This document shows positions 34,248-45,085 of a DNA stretch of 64,000 nt, piece after piece. Both the position numbers and the translations under genes were made by a program. The notes under the pieces are model-generated. The model did not search any database. It worked only from the letters and a program-made list of their open reading frames with translations, and was not told the DNA's origin. The stretch comes from Euglena gracilis (lineage: Eukaryota; Euglenida; Euglenophyceae; Euglenales). Position 1 is the first letter of the stretch. Every line of letters begins with the position of its first letter. The DNA is taken from contig CP154955.1 of assembly GCA_039621445.1 (NCBI GenBank), positions 3,144,017-3,208,016 of the forward strand, in the 5' to 3' direction.

Positions 34248-34920
34248 TATGACGCTTTTTTGCTCAGAAGCCCACAAAATGGATTGAATTTTGAGATTGG
34301 GGCGACGGCAGTACAGTTGGGGTTTTTTGGGGACCCCCCCCCCTCCCCCCCCCTGTACAGTTGGGATTTTTGGGACCCGGTCCGAGACAGATGAAAATTT
34401 TGACACCAAAAATGGCCTTTTTGGACCAAAAAAAGGCCCTAAAAAATTTTTCCGGCGCCTTCGGCGCCGGTTTTTGGCCAATTTTTGAGGGGGGGGGGGT
34501 TGGCAGTACAGTTGGGACCCCAGGACCCTCCCCCCCTTGTGTTGAGACAGTACAGCAAAAAGTGCCAAAAATGCAAAAAAAACTGACCTCGGGACCCCCC
34601 CTCCCCCCCCTGCCAAAGCTCCATTGCCGCCCCAAAGGGCTGCGAGACGGTGACACTTTTTCAAAAAAAAAAAGGTCAATTGATCAAAAATATTGAAGAA
34701 TTGTCAAAAATCTCTTCAGGGGGGGGCAAGGCGGGATTGAGGTTGAGGTTTGGAAAAAAACCTCAACCTCAATGTCAACAACCTCAACCTCAACCTCAAC
34801 CTCAATGTCACCTCAATGTCCAAAATTCAAATAATTGAACTCACAAAAAGCATCGATGGGACCATCTCGTCTTGAAAAAACCTTCCTCAAAGGCAAGTTT
34901 GTTAGCTTTTCTGCCAATTT
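34248..34920. other. G/C-run spacer with CCTCAA microsatellite
   Basis: Contains CAGTACAGTTGGGA repeats (34308, 34360, 34505), a GGCGCCTTCGGCGCC palindrome (34455) and (CCTCAA)n at 34765-34810. No coding evidence. Confidence 0.5.
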
Positions 34921-34922
34921 AC

Positions 34923-34984
<62 letters not shown>
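34923..34984. repeat. (CA)n-(GA)n compound microsatellite
   Basis: About 16 CA units followed by about 14 GA units. Confidence 0.97.
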
Positions 34985-34988
<4 letters not shown>

Positions 34989-35417
34989 AATGAACAAATT
35001 GACTGGGTCGGCTTCATGTTTGCGCAATGATTCCATTCCATACCTCTGAAAAGCTAATGTGAGGGATGGAATGCCAGCTCCTTGCCGCCCTTCACCATCG
35101 ATGGCAGCTGAATCTTCGGAAGGAGGCCTTGGGCAGAAAATCAAAGAGCACCAAATGAGGTAACGCGCCCCCCCCCCTGCAAAGATTAGGGGGGGGTGAC
35201 AATTATGGAGGGGGTTGCTCAATTTACCCTACATGTCCATAGGATGGGCCCGAAATATTGGGGGGGGTCATTCAAAGGGATTTTTTTGACCCGAGAATTT
35301 TTTTTGCCTCAATTTTTTTCGCCCCCCCCGAGAAAATTTGCCCTCCAAAAATTACACAGGATTTTATTTGTTGCCAAGTTTGCGAGAATGAAGATGACAC
35401 TCTTTGGGGGTGTCTGG

Positions 35418-35756
35418 ACGCGGGGGGGGGACGCGGGGGGACGCGGGGGGGGGGGACGCGGGGGGCGCGGGGGAGATGCCATTTTTGGGACGGTGAAATT
35501 AGGAATTTGCTGTGAGAAATTTTAAGCCAAATTAGGATTCTACCACAACAAATTAGGACAAACCCACCCCAAATTAGGAATCACCCACCACAAGTTAGGA
35601 ATCACCCACACCAAATTAGGAATCACCAACCTCAAATTTGCCTGAAATTAGGAATCAGCCTCCTAAATTTGGCTGTCTCGAGAACAAAATTTTGGTTCCA
35701 AAGTGGGACGCGGGGGGGACGCGGGGGGGGACACGGGGGGGACGCGGGGGAGACAC
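35418..35756. repeat. GACGCGGGGGG minisatellite blocks and AAATTAGGAATCACCCAC repeats
   Basis: Two GACGCGGGGGG clusters (35418-35475 and 35706-35755) flank four or five AAATTAGGAATCACC units (35525-35660). Similar GACGCGG clusters recur at 42532-42577 and 43327-43374. Confidence 0.85.
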
Positions 35757-35869
35757 CCCCTTTCATTGAACTTTTTGGCTGCTTTTGCTGTTGGACATCG
35801 TCACCGTCTTGCCGCCCTTTGGGCGGCCAAACAAGTCCAGAACTCGGTTGCACTTTTTTTATTTATTAA

Positions 35870-36420
35870 AGGTGACATTGGATGTGACGGAAAATGTGCC
35901 ATTTTTTGACATCATGGCACAAATCCATCACAATTTGGAGGCCTTCAAGCCGGCACAACGGGCAGCAAAGACAGTGATGCATTTTGTGTTTTGGGATTTC
36001 AAAAAAAAACCTGCCCCCTCCGAGCAATTTTGCATGGTAGAAAAAAAAATGCATTGCCGCCCAAAGGGCGGCTGGACGGTACCCCCCCCTTTATTGTCCC
36101 ACCGACCTGCCCCCGGGAGGCCCGACCAGACAATAAAGGGGGGGGGGACAATAAAGGGGTACCAAAGGAATTTCATTGGCCGGGCCAAAAAAAACCCCCC
36201 GTCGGCCGGGGGCCGAGGGACAATAAAGGGGGAGGGACAATAAAGGGGGGGGGGGGTAATGCATTTTTCCAAAAGGCTTCCCCAAAAAGAGCCAAATCTG
36301 TCAACAGAAGTGGTGCGTTTTTTGAAATTTTGATTTTTGAAGCCAAGTCAAGGAGATATTCACAAACAACAACCCCAACTTGAAGAAAAAAAGTTTTTGC
36401 CCCCTCCAACCATCTCGCCG
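35870..36420. repeat. dispersed repeat with GCCGCCC..GGGCGGC palindrome, copy 1
   Basis: Segments GACATCATGGCACAAATCCA, GCATTTTGTGTTTTGGGATT, ATTGCCGCCCAAAGGGCGGC and GAGATATTCACAAACAACAA recur in the same order at 44005-44335. The first recurs at 38405-38495. GGACAATAAAGGGGG modules (36130-36255) interrupt it. Confidence 0.75.
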
Positions 36421-37205
36421 CCCTTTGGCGGCGAAAAAAAAAAACAATGGTTAGCCTCACCCCACCCCCTCAAAGTGTCCCCCCGCTCAAACTGGAGAAA
36501 TTTTCTGGCAAATTTTGGTTTACCCCCCTCAAAGTGGCCATTTTCTTTAGCGCCAAAGGTCAAAATTCGACCCCCCCCCAAAGTGTCCCCCCTCCCAGAA
36601 TGGCCATTTTGAGGTCCCACAGTGCCCAGAGGGCGGCCACTTTGGGGGGGGGGGTGAGGGTATATTCGGCCTTGTCAAGGATCTCCCCCTTGAGAAAAAA
36701 TTACTTCTAGGGGTGTGATCCCCATGTCCCCCCCCCGTGCCCCCCCCCCGTGTCCCCCCCCGTGTCCCGCACTTCAGGGGGGTCTTCAGGGGGTAGAAGG
36801 CGGCCAAGGCAACACACAGCATGAATTTTTAGCTGTTTGGCATCATTTTCCACGGTTTTTTATGGATTCTCAAGGCCATTTGACTTTCCTCCACACAATC
36901 CCTTTTTTTTTTCACTCACTGGCTCGGGGTCAATGTGAAATGAATTTTTGGTCCCTCAAAAAGCCGCAAATTTCGTCCCGGAGTCAAAATTAGGTCCCAA
37001 AAAGAGGCATGTTTCCCCCGTGTCCCCCCCCGTGTCCCGCCCCACCCCCTACACCCCCAAAACACCCCCTTAAGTTTTGTTTGTCATGTCGTGCCAAGGA
37101 ATTTTTTTCGGTCGCCCGCCCCCCCCAAAGTGAAAAAAAATTCGAACACAACAATGCCCCGGGTCACCAGTAATTCTCGATGGGGGGATTCAAATTTTTC
37201 TCCTT

Positions 37206-37394
37206 TTAATCTTTCGTTGTGTGAAGTCCAAGGCCACGCAAAACTCGCCTTTCGAACACCACGCCATCCATTTCGAGTGCCGCCTGCAACCCCTTCTCGT
37301 TGGTGAAGGTCACAAAAGCCCATGTGCTCGGTTGGTCGCCCCGCGCAACCCACACATCCAAGATGCGTCCACAATCCTTCAGCAGCGCAGACAC
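37206..37394 (-). CDS. terminal exon with RRM-like half domain
   Basis: CATGCAG|GTGTCTGCG opens 62 codons and a stop. The reading ILDVWVARGDQPSTWAFVTF then TNEKGLQAALEMDGVVFERR fits the second half of an RNA recognition motif: beta2, RNP1-like WAFVTF, helix 2 and beta4. The RNP2 strand is absent and would lie in an upstream exon. An alternative acceptor (TTGCAG|CAG at about 37442) would add a 16-residue Q/P-rich lead. The surrounding frame is open to 38051, but that region looks intronic. Confidence 0.55.
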   Translation of the reverse strand: MSALLKDCGRILDVWVARGDQPSTWAFVTFTNEKGLQAALEMDGVVFERRVLRGLGLHTTKD

Positions 37395-38404
37395 CTGCAT
37401 GTGCCGGGTCCTTGGGGGTAGGTTGGGGCGCTGCTGCTGCAATGGTACTTTATTTGGGTAGTGAACACTCTTAGAGTGCACCTTTGAAGGGACGAAGAAG
37501 AGAGGTTGAGTGATGAAGCGGAATCTTAGTTGAAAATGATGTTTTGTGCATATCTTACAAACTTGCAAACTTCGAAAATGAATGCCAAGGCAATGGAAGA
37601 AACAGCATTGGAAACATGCACCTTGAAAGAGGACATCAAAACAAATCAATTTGACAATCTGTGAATGGAGCATGGAATTAGAAGTGTGGAAATGGATCAT
37701 GGAAAAACTTGAATCAAAACTCAACGAATTTCTTTCACACATTCGGCCAACCGTGTGACTCACTGGAAAATGAGGTTGATCTAATTCCTCAAATTGTCTC
37801 CCATAAAGTTTTTGTGTACCTTTGCGACTGAATGTTTGGCCATTGCAGGTGGGATTTGCCCATTTTCCTCTTACGGACTCAAAAACAGCTGGCCGACTCC
37901 TTGCCGACGGCTGCCAACGGCGTGCTCCCCCTTGGACACAAATATGCCAAAGCAGGCAACAACAAAACACAGTTTTCGGCCACTTTTGGGATTTTTTTAA
38001 GACAATTTTTGTCCCTGTTGCCAATTTTGGAATATTTTTGGGCAATTTCAATCATTTTTGGCCAATTTGGGCCGTTTAATGATCAAACTTTGTATTTTTT
38101 TGGGGAAAACTCTGTCTTTTTTTGATGAAATTTCAGGCGTTGGTGCACAGGACACAGGGGAAACTCCCAAACCTCATTCCCCCCCCCCCAATTTTTTTGT
38201 GAAAAATGTTCCAGATTTTCTGGATTGGGAAATTTTTGTGGAGCTCAATACGCGGCGGAGGGGTTGCGGTGTTGGGGGGGCTGTGGCAGGGGTGTAGAAG
38301 TGATTTTTCTCGGGAGGGGGGGCGATCCTTGACATGACCCAAAACAACCATTGTTTCTTTTCGCCGCCCAAAGGGTGGCGAGACAATAGCGCTTTTTCTT
38401 TGAA
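37395..38404. other. presumed intron upstream of the RRM-like exon
   Basis: Average-composition sequence without G-runs until 38180. The minus frame stays open to 38051 but has no recognisable domain. No second exon with clear borders was found. Confidence 0.4.
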
Positions 38405-38495
38405 AGATGGCATTGGATGTGACAGAAAATGTGGCAATTTTTGACATCATGGCACAAATCCATCATAATTTGGATGCTTTCAAGCCGCTCAACGG
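38405..38495. repeat. dispersed repeat, copy 3 (left part only)
   Basis: Matches 35870-35955 (GACATCATGGCACAAATCCA, CTTTCAAGCCGCTCAACGGG). It is cut at CAACGGGCGGC by the GGTCGG module that follows. Confidence 0.75.
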
Positions 38496-38499
38496 GCGG

Positions 38500-38715
38500 C
38501 CCCGAGCGGATTTCCGGCTCCGTGCGGATTCCTGGGGGTGCTCATCCTGGCCATGATGCCGACCTGGTCGGCCCGACCTGTGGTCGGCCCGACCCCTGTT
38601 GGTGGGATACCGACCTCTGGGGGTCGGGCCGACCTGGTCGGCCCGACCCCCAGAAATCCGCATTACCCCCCCACCTTTTGGAAATTTATACCCCCCCCCC
38701 CCCCCCTTCGAAAAG
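38500..38715. repeat. GGTCGGCCCGACC palindrome module, copy 1
   Basis: GACCTGGTCGGCCCGACC and variants are repeated, starting GAGCGGATTTCCGGCTCCGT and ending at GAAATTTATACCCCCCC. Related modules lie at 40728-41116 and, inverted, at 43807-43998. Confidence 0.8.
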
Positions 38716-38992
38716 GTCAATTGGTCAATTCAATAGGTCAATTGAATAGGTGAATTGTTAAGTAAGGTAAAAATTACCCTCACCCCCCCCCCCTCTATTT
38801 GGTTAATGGCCGGGCTCCTTCGGGCCCCCAATTAGCCAATTCGGGGGGGGGGACAATTAGGGGGGGGGTTACCCTGGCTAATGGCCAATAAGCCTGACCC
38901 CCCCCCCCCTGACTGGCTAATGGACCGTCCAACGGGACCCCCAATTAGCCAATTAGGGGGGGGCCAAATAGGGGGGGGGGGGGGGAGTGTAA

Positions 38993-40640
38993 TCAAAATA
39001 AACCCCTTTTATCCGACAACCCCTTCTCGGGTGCAAGTCGACCTAACCCTATCCCTTTCATTAACAAAATAAACCCCTTTTATCTGCCAACCCCTTTTCG
39101 GGTGCAAGTCGACCTAACCCTATCCCTTTCATTAACAAAATAAACCCCTTTTATCCGCCAACCTCTTCTCGGGTGCAAGTCGACCTAACCCTGTCCCTTT
39201 CATTAACAAAATAAAACCCCTTTTATCCGCCAACCCCTTCTCGGGTGCAAGTCGACCTAACCCTATCCCTTTCATTAACAAAATAAAGCCCTTTTATCCG
39301 CCAACCCCTTCTCGGGTGCAAATCGACCTAACCCTATCCCTTTCATTAACAAAATAAAGCCTTTTTATCTGCCAACCCCTTTTATCTGCCAACCCCTTCT
39401 CGCGTGCCAGTCGACCTAACCCCATCCCTTTCATTAACAAAATAAACCCCTTTTATCCGCCAACCCCTTCTCGGGTGCAAGTTGACCTAACCCTATCCCT
39501 TTCATTAACAAAATAAACCCCTTTTATCCGCCAACCCCTTTTCGGGTGCAAGTCGACCTAACCCTATCCCTTTCATTAACAAAATAAACCCCTTTTATCC
39601 GCCAACCCCTTCTCGGGTGCAAGTCGACCTAACCCTATCCCTTTCATTAACAAAATAAACCCCTTTTATCCGCCAACCCCTTTTCGGGTGCAAGTCGACC
39701 TAACCCTGTCCCTTTCATTAACAAAATAAAGCCCTTTTATCTGCCAACCGCTTTTATCTGCCAACCCCTTCTCGGGTGCAAGTCGACCTAACCCTATCCC
39801 TTTCATTAACAAAATAAACCCCTTTTATCTGCCAACCCCTTCTCGGGTGCAAGTCGACCTAACCCTATCCCTTTCATTAACAAAATAAACCCCTTTTATC
39901 TGCCAACCCCTTCTCGGGTGCAAGTCGACCTAACCCTATCCCTTTCATTAACAAAATAAACCCCTTTTATCCGACAACCCCTTTTCGGGTGCAAGTCGAC
40001 CTAACCCTATCCCTTTCATTAACAAAATCAACCCCTTTTATCTGCCAACCCCTTCTCGGGTGCAAGTCGACCTAACCCTATCCCTTTCATTAACAAAATC
40101 AACCCCTTTTATCTGCCAACCCCTTCTCGGGTGCAAGTCGACCTAACCCTATCCCTTTCATTAACAAAATAAACCCCTTTTATCCGCCAACCCCTTTTCG
40201 GGTGCAAGTCGACCTAACCCTATCCCTTTCATTAACAAAATAAAGCCCTTTTATCTGCCAACCCCTTTTATGTGCCAACCCCTTCTCGGGTGCAAGTCGA
40301 CCTAACCCTGTCCCTTTCATTAACAAAATAAACCTCTTTTATCCGCCAACCCCTTCTCGGGTGCAAGTCGACCTAACCCTATCCCTTTCATTAACAAAAT
40401 AAAGCCCTTTTATCTGCCAACCCCTTTTATCTGCCAACCCCTTCTCGGGTGCAAGTCGACCTAACCCTGTCCCTTTCATTAACAAAATAAACCCCTTTTA
40501 TCCGCCAACCCCTTTTCGGGTGCAAGTCGACCTAACCCTATCCCTTTCATCAACAAAATAAACCCCTTTTATCTGCCAACCCCTTCTCGGGTGCAAGTCG
40601 ACCTAACCCTATCCCTTTCATCAACAAAATAAAACCCAAC
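38993..40640. repeat. 71-bp satellite array, about 23 units
   Basis: Each unit reads AAAATAAACCCCTTTTATCC, GCCAACCCCTTCTCGGGTGC, AAGTCGACCTAACCCTATCC, CTTTCATTAAC. Anchors at 38995, 39066 and 39137 give a period of 71. A few units carry an 18-bp internal duplication (CTTTTATCTGCCAACCC), giving about 89. Unit-to-unit divergence is very low. The array ends in AAAATAAAACCCAAC repeats. The ORF-poor interval confirms non-coding satellite. Confidence 0.98.
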
Positions 40641-40727
40641 AAAATAAAACCCAACAAAAAAAACTCTCATCTTTTGTGATTTTTATGATTTTTTGATCTT
40701 TTATGTTGATCTCGTCTTTTGGAAACC

Positions 40728-41116
40728 CGGGGGGGGGGGGCTTAAATTTCCAAAGAGGGGGGGTAATGCAGATTTCTGGGGGTGATACCGACCTGGTCGG
40801 TATCACCCCCAGGGGTAGTTACCAACCTGGTAACGACCATGGTCGGGCCGACCAGGTGGTCGGGCCGACCAGGTCGGCATCACCCCCAGGATGGTCACCC
40901 CCAGGAATCCGCCCGGGGCCCGGATTTCCGGTGGTGGTCGCTGTGGAGGTCGGCCCGACCTGGTCGGCCCGACCAGGAGGTCGGCCCGACCATGGTCGTC
41001 CCGACCAATGGTCGGCCTGACCTTATCGACCTGTGGAGGTCAGGCCGACCTGGTCGGCCCGACCACCATTTTTTTGCACTACCCCCCCCCCTTTCTGAAA
41101 ATTTAAGCCCCCCCCT
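40728..41116. mobile_element. GGTCGGCCCGACC element with GGGGGGCTTAAATTT inverted ends
   Basis: The left end GGGGGGGCTTAAATTTCCAA and right end GAAAATTTAAGCCCCCCC are inverted. A second inverted layer is GGGGGGTAATGCA / TTGCACTACCCCCC. The interior is at least a dozen GACC/GGTC palindromes. No target duplication could be established. Confidence 0.65.
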
Positions 41117-42240
41117 GAAATTTTTTTTGTCCAAATCACCCCAAAACCAGTCAAAGCCCACTTAAATGGCTCCAGAACCCCCCAATCGGGGGTGAATATG
41201 CAAAAACTTGGGGGGGGAAATGTCCATTTTGGGCCACTTTTGGCAAAAGAACACCTCTCCCCATCGGATTTTCAATATAATTGCAAAATTTTGCACAAAA
41301 AGGACTTAGCACTCAAGTACGTTGCCAACATAGAGGGGATTTTGTTATTTGAAGGGGGGGGGTGCGGGGGGGGGGGGGGGGGGGCCCCCCTCGCCTATGC
41401 CAAAGTGAGCCACAAAAACAACTTATGCCCCGAGTATGTTGCCAACTCAGAAGGGATTTTGTAATTTGAGGTTCGGATGGGGGTGGAGGGAGGAGTTTCC
41501 TGCCTCTCGTGATGCAGAATGCTTGCATTTCTAAAGGATTTTTATGTATTCCCTGTTTCATCATTGGTTTTTTCACCCCTCCGGACCCCCGTCAAGGGTC
41601 CACCGACCCCCACCGACCAAAGATTTCCATCTCAGGGTGTTCGTGTTGGTGCAAGGCACTTATTTGGACCAACCGGGACCATTTCCGGGTGATTTGGGCC
41701 CGCCACAGACCATTTTTATGACCACCGACTAGCCACCGACTCGTTTGCAAGGATTTTCTTCATGGGGGGGACTTAAATGTCGGCGGTACTGACCCATTAG
41801 TACATTAGAGTGGGTAGTCAGACTACCTAATACCCCCCCACCCCGTCTCGCTGACTAGCTACCGATCATTAGTCGGCCGACTCCCCCCCCCCCCCAGTCT
41901 ACCGCCATGTGTCCCGAAGGCCGACTGGCCGAAGGCCGCGCAGCGGCCGAGGGCCGCCGCAGCGGCCGAAGGCCGCTGCAATTCAGAACCTGAAAGTCGG
42001 CCGACTGCCCAATACCCCCCCACCCCGTCTCGCCCACTAGCTACCGACCATTACTCGGCCGACTACCCCCCCCCCCCCAGTCTACCGCCATGCGCCCCGA
42101 AGGCCGCGCAGCGGCCGAAGGCCGAAGGCCGCTGCAATTCAGAACCTGAAAAGTTCATGATGTTATTTAAAGGTGTAGGGTTAGGGTCAAGTTTTCATTC
42201 CTAACTGTCCCATCTCATCCCCTCAACGTCGTTAAATTGG
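41117..42240. other. gene-free spacer with GGCCGAAGGCCG repeats
   Basis: Contains two diverged units of the 78-bp repeat (41300-41470), a region related to 43730-43800 (GACCATTT..ATGACCACCGAC), and a duplicated CCCCCAGTCTACCGCCATG..GGCCGAAGGCCGC block (41890-41990 and 42070-42150). Confidence 0.6.
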
Positions 42241-42398
42241 TGTCTGCAGGGGACCCAGCGAACCCAAAGAGGCGCCCAACTAGGGTTAAAAGCATTGGGG
42301 GACCCGAGCGAGGCGCCGAAGGCGCCGAGCGAGGGTCCCCCAATGTGTATTAACCCTAGTTGGGCGCCTCTTTGGGGTTGCTGGTCCCCTGCAGGCAC
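42241..42398. repeat. 158-bp near-perfect hairpin
   Basis: Arms TGCAGGGGACC, AGGCGCCCAACTAGGGTTAA and ATTGGGGGACC are mirrored by GGTCCCCCAAT, TTAACCCTAGTTGGGCGCCT and GGTCCCCTGCA. The loop side holds GAGCGAGGCGCCGAAGGCGC. It resembles a fold-back element. Confidence 0.9.
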
Positions 42399-43326
42399 CA
42401 CTTTTTCACGCATCAGTCACCGACCCTTCAGCTGGTTGGTGGCAGGCTGGAGGGCCTAGTTGGTGGCAGGCTGGAGGGGCTGACTGGCCAACTGACTGGC
42501 CGACCGACGATACCAATTGGGGGTTTTGGGGACGCGGGGGGGACGCGGGGGGGGACGCGGGTGGGGACGCGGGGGCACCACCATTCTGGGTACCATGAAA
42601 TAGCATTTTTTTGACCGCCGGGCCCGAAAACCTCATTTTCCAGATACCAAAAAAGTCTTAAATTTCTCCTTCGGCGCTTCGCGCCATGTGTTGGGGGGCA
42701 TTTAGAGGGGGGGTTTGGGCACCATCCCCCCCCCCCCGAATCCAAATATGCACAAAAAATTGGACCAATTTTGCACAGGTAAAAAAATAGGGGGCAAGGG
42801 TCCTCGAGTACCCCCCCAATTGTCCCCCCCCGCTAATTGGCTAATTGGGGTCTGAAGGAGCCCGGCCATTAGCCAAACAGAGAGGGGGGGTGACCCCCCA
42901 TATAAACCGGCCCACTCCATGGACCTCTTTTGACTGAAATGCAAGGGTTTTCTGCGCGAAACGGGAGGCAAGGGGGTCATTTTTGGCTCAAAAACACCTT
43001 TTCCGGGTGTGGGAAGCCAAAAAAAACATGGGTTTGGGCAAAAAAATTTGTCGATTTTTTCGACTTTTTTTACCCGAAAAGCACCCTAAGTCCATTGATG
43101 GCTGGCGGGGCGAAAAACGCCCTTTTCCGGCTCGAAAACACTTCTTTGGGGTCTGGGAGGCCAAAAAAAAAACGCTCTGGGAAATTTATTTTGCTTTTTT
43201 ACGACTTTTTTTTGGCCGAAGCGGCTAAATCTGAAAGTGGAAACGTCTTCACACAAAAAACTTTCCGAAACCTCTGACAGTTTCATGGAAAATCCTCACA
43301 CAAAAAAGGACACAAAGCCACTTGGT

Positions 43327-43375
43327 GGGGACGCGGGGGGGACGCGGGGGGGGGACGCGGGGGGGACGCGGGGGC
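43327..43375. repeat. GACGCGGGGGG minisatellite
   Basis: Four GGGACGCGGGGGG units, followed by GGGGCTCAACCCCCATTGG. Same motif as 35418 and 42532. Confidence 0.85.
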
Positions 43376-43806
43376 TCAACCCCCATTGGTCGGTTGGCGT
43401 AGTTGGCCCAGTCGGTTGGCTAGTCGGTGAGATCTAACGTGCTAATAAGTAAACCGCCGACTTTTAAACCCCTCCCTGAAAAAAAACTTCGGAGGGGGGA
43501 GTTTTCTGCCTCATGGCCAGTTTCCCCCCCAGGACCCACCCAGGGCCCACCGGGGGGCGGTACCGACTGCAGAATAACCCGAACTTGTGTTGCAAAATTT
43601 CTGCCAAAAAAAAATGCGGGACCCACAAAGGACCCCCCCAGCACCCCAGGACCCCCCCCCCCAAGCACCCTCCAAAGGACCCCCCGCAGGACCCCCCAGG
43701 ACAGCGTCCTGGGGGGGGGGAACGGGTCATAAGTGCATTTCCGGGTGATTTGGACCCGCCACAGACCATTTTTATGCCCACCGACCAGCCACCGACCAGC
43801 CACCGA

Positions 43807-43998
43807 CCAGGGGGGGGGGGCTTAAAAATCCAAAAAAAGGGGGGGGGAGTGCAAAAAAATGGTGGTCGGCCCGAACTGGTCGGCCCGACCTCCACAGGTC
43901 GGTCGACCACCTCCACAGGTCGGGCCGACCATGGTCGGCCCGACCATGGTCGGCCCGACCTCCACGATGGCGACCACCGGAAATCCGCACGGAGCCTC
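43807..43998. repeat. GGTCGGCCCGACC module, copy 3 (inverted)
   Basis: Begins GGGGGGCTTAAAAATCCAAA, holds AGTGCAAAAAAATGGTGGTC and palindromes, and ends GGAAATCCGCACGGAGCC just before CAACGGGCGGC, the same junction sequence as at 38490-38500. Confidence 0.7.
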
Positions 43999-44004
43999 AA
44001 CGGG

Positions 44005-44400
44005 CGGCAAGAGACGGTGATGCATTTTGTGTTTTGGGATTTCAAAAAAGAGTACAAAATGCAAAAAAAGAGACGGTAGTGAGGTTGCCTCCCAAAACCC
44101 GCCACATCCAAGCCATTTTGTATGGAACAAAAAGATGTATTGCCGCCCGAAGGGCGGCTGGATGGTAATCCATTTTTCCAAAAAGCTCCCCCAAACGAAC
44201 CAACTTTGTCAACAGAAATGGCATGGTTTTAAAATACAAATACAAGATACATGTGTTTTTGTTGCCGCCCGAAGGGCGGCAAGATGGCAGTGGAGATATT
44301 CACAAACAACAACCCCAAATTGAAAGAAGAAAGATTTTTGACCCCTCCGACCCAGGAGCCCTGGACTTGTCTTGCTGCCGCGGCGAGACGGTAGTGACAT
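44005..44400. repeat. dispersed repeat with GCCGCCC..GGGCGGC palindrome, copy 2
   Basis: Follows the order of 35950-36420 (GCATTTTGTGTTTTGGGATT, TTGCCGCCCGAAGGGCGGCT, GAGATATTCACAAACAACAA), with two internal palindromes at 44142 and 44262. Confidence 0.75.
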
Positions 44401-45085
44401 CTGGCAAAGCCAAAAAGTTCAATGAAAAGTTGAGATCTTGATGTGAGAAATTGAGAAAAACACAAAGAATGTGGTGAGTAAATTACACAACTTTCAAAAA
44501 AAATTATTTCCAAAATCTTGGGGGGGCAGCCGCCCCCCCCCCCGTTAATCGTTTGTGGGGGGGACAATTGACCCTAAACGACCCCCCCCCTAAATGACCC
44601 TCCGGGTCCGGGCCTGGACAGTGAAAATAAATTTTCAAGAAAAAAGTCTTCAAAAACCACTAATTTTTTTGAGATTTTTAGAAAAGCGAGTTTTCCTTCT
44701 GGTGGAAATGATGCCAGAGAACATGAGATTCACAAAAAAAAATTCTGAAAAAAAAGGGGTAGGGGAGAGACCTTTTCTTCGACCCCCCTAAATAACCCCC
44801 TCATTTAGGGGGGGGGTAATGGTAATTGCCCCCCTTGCATCCATGATGAATGATAAATTGCCAAAATTGCCAAAGTGGTTCCCAAAAGGAAATTTGAAAG
44901 CAAATGAGAAAATGGAGGAAGACATCGAAAATTAAGGAATTTGCAAATAATTCATTTACAATTTCAAGAGGGAAAAAAATGAAGCCCCTCAACACGAATG
45001 ATGGTGACAGGGACGCGTGTGCGCATGGCACACGAGTGTGATCACCATATCGAGAGAGGAGCTCGCTTCCTTTCGACAAAAACAT
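44401..45085. other. gene-free spacer
   Basis: AT-rich with CCCCCCTAAATGACCC/TTTAGGGGGGG modules (44540-44600, 44785-44820). No exon features seen. Confidence 0.5.
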
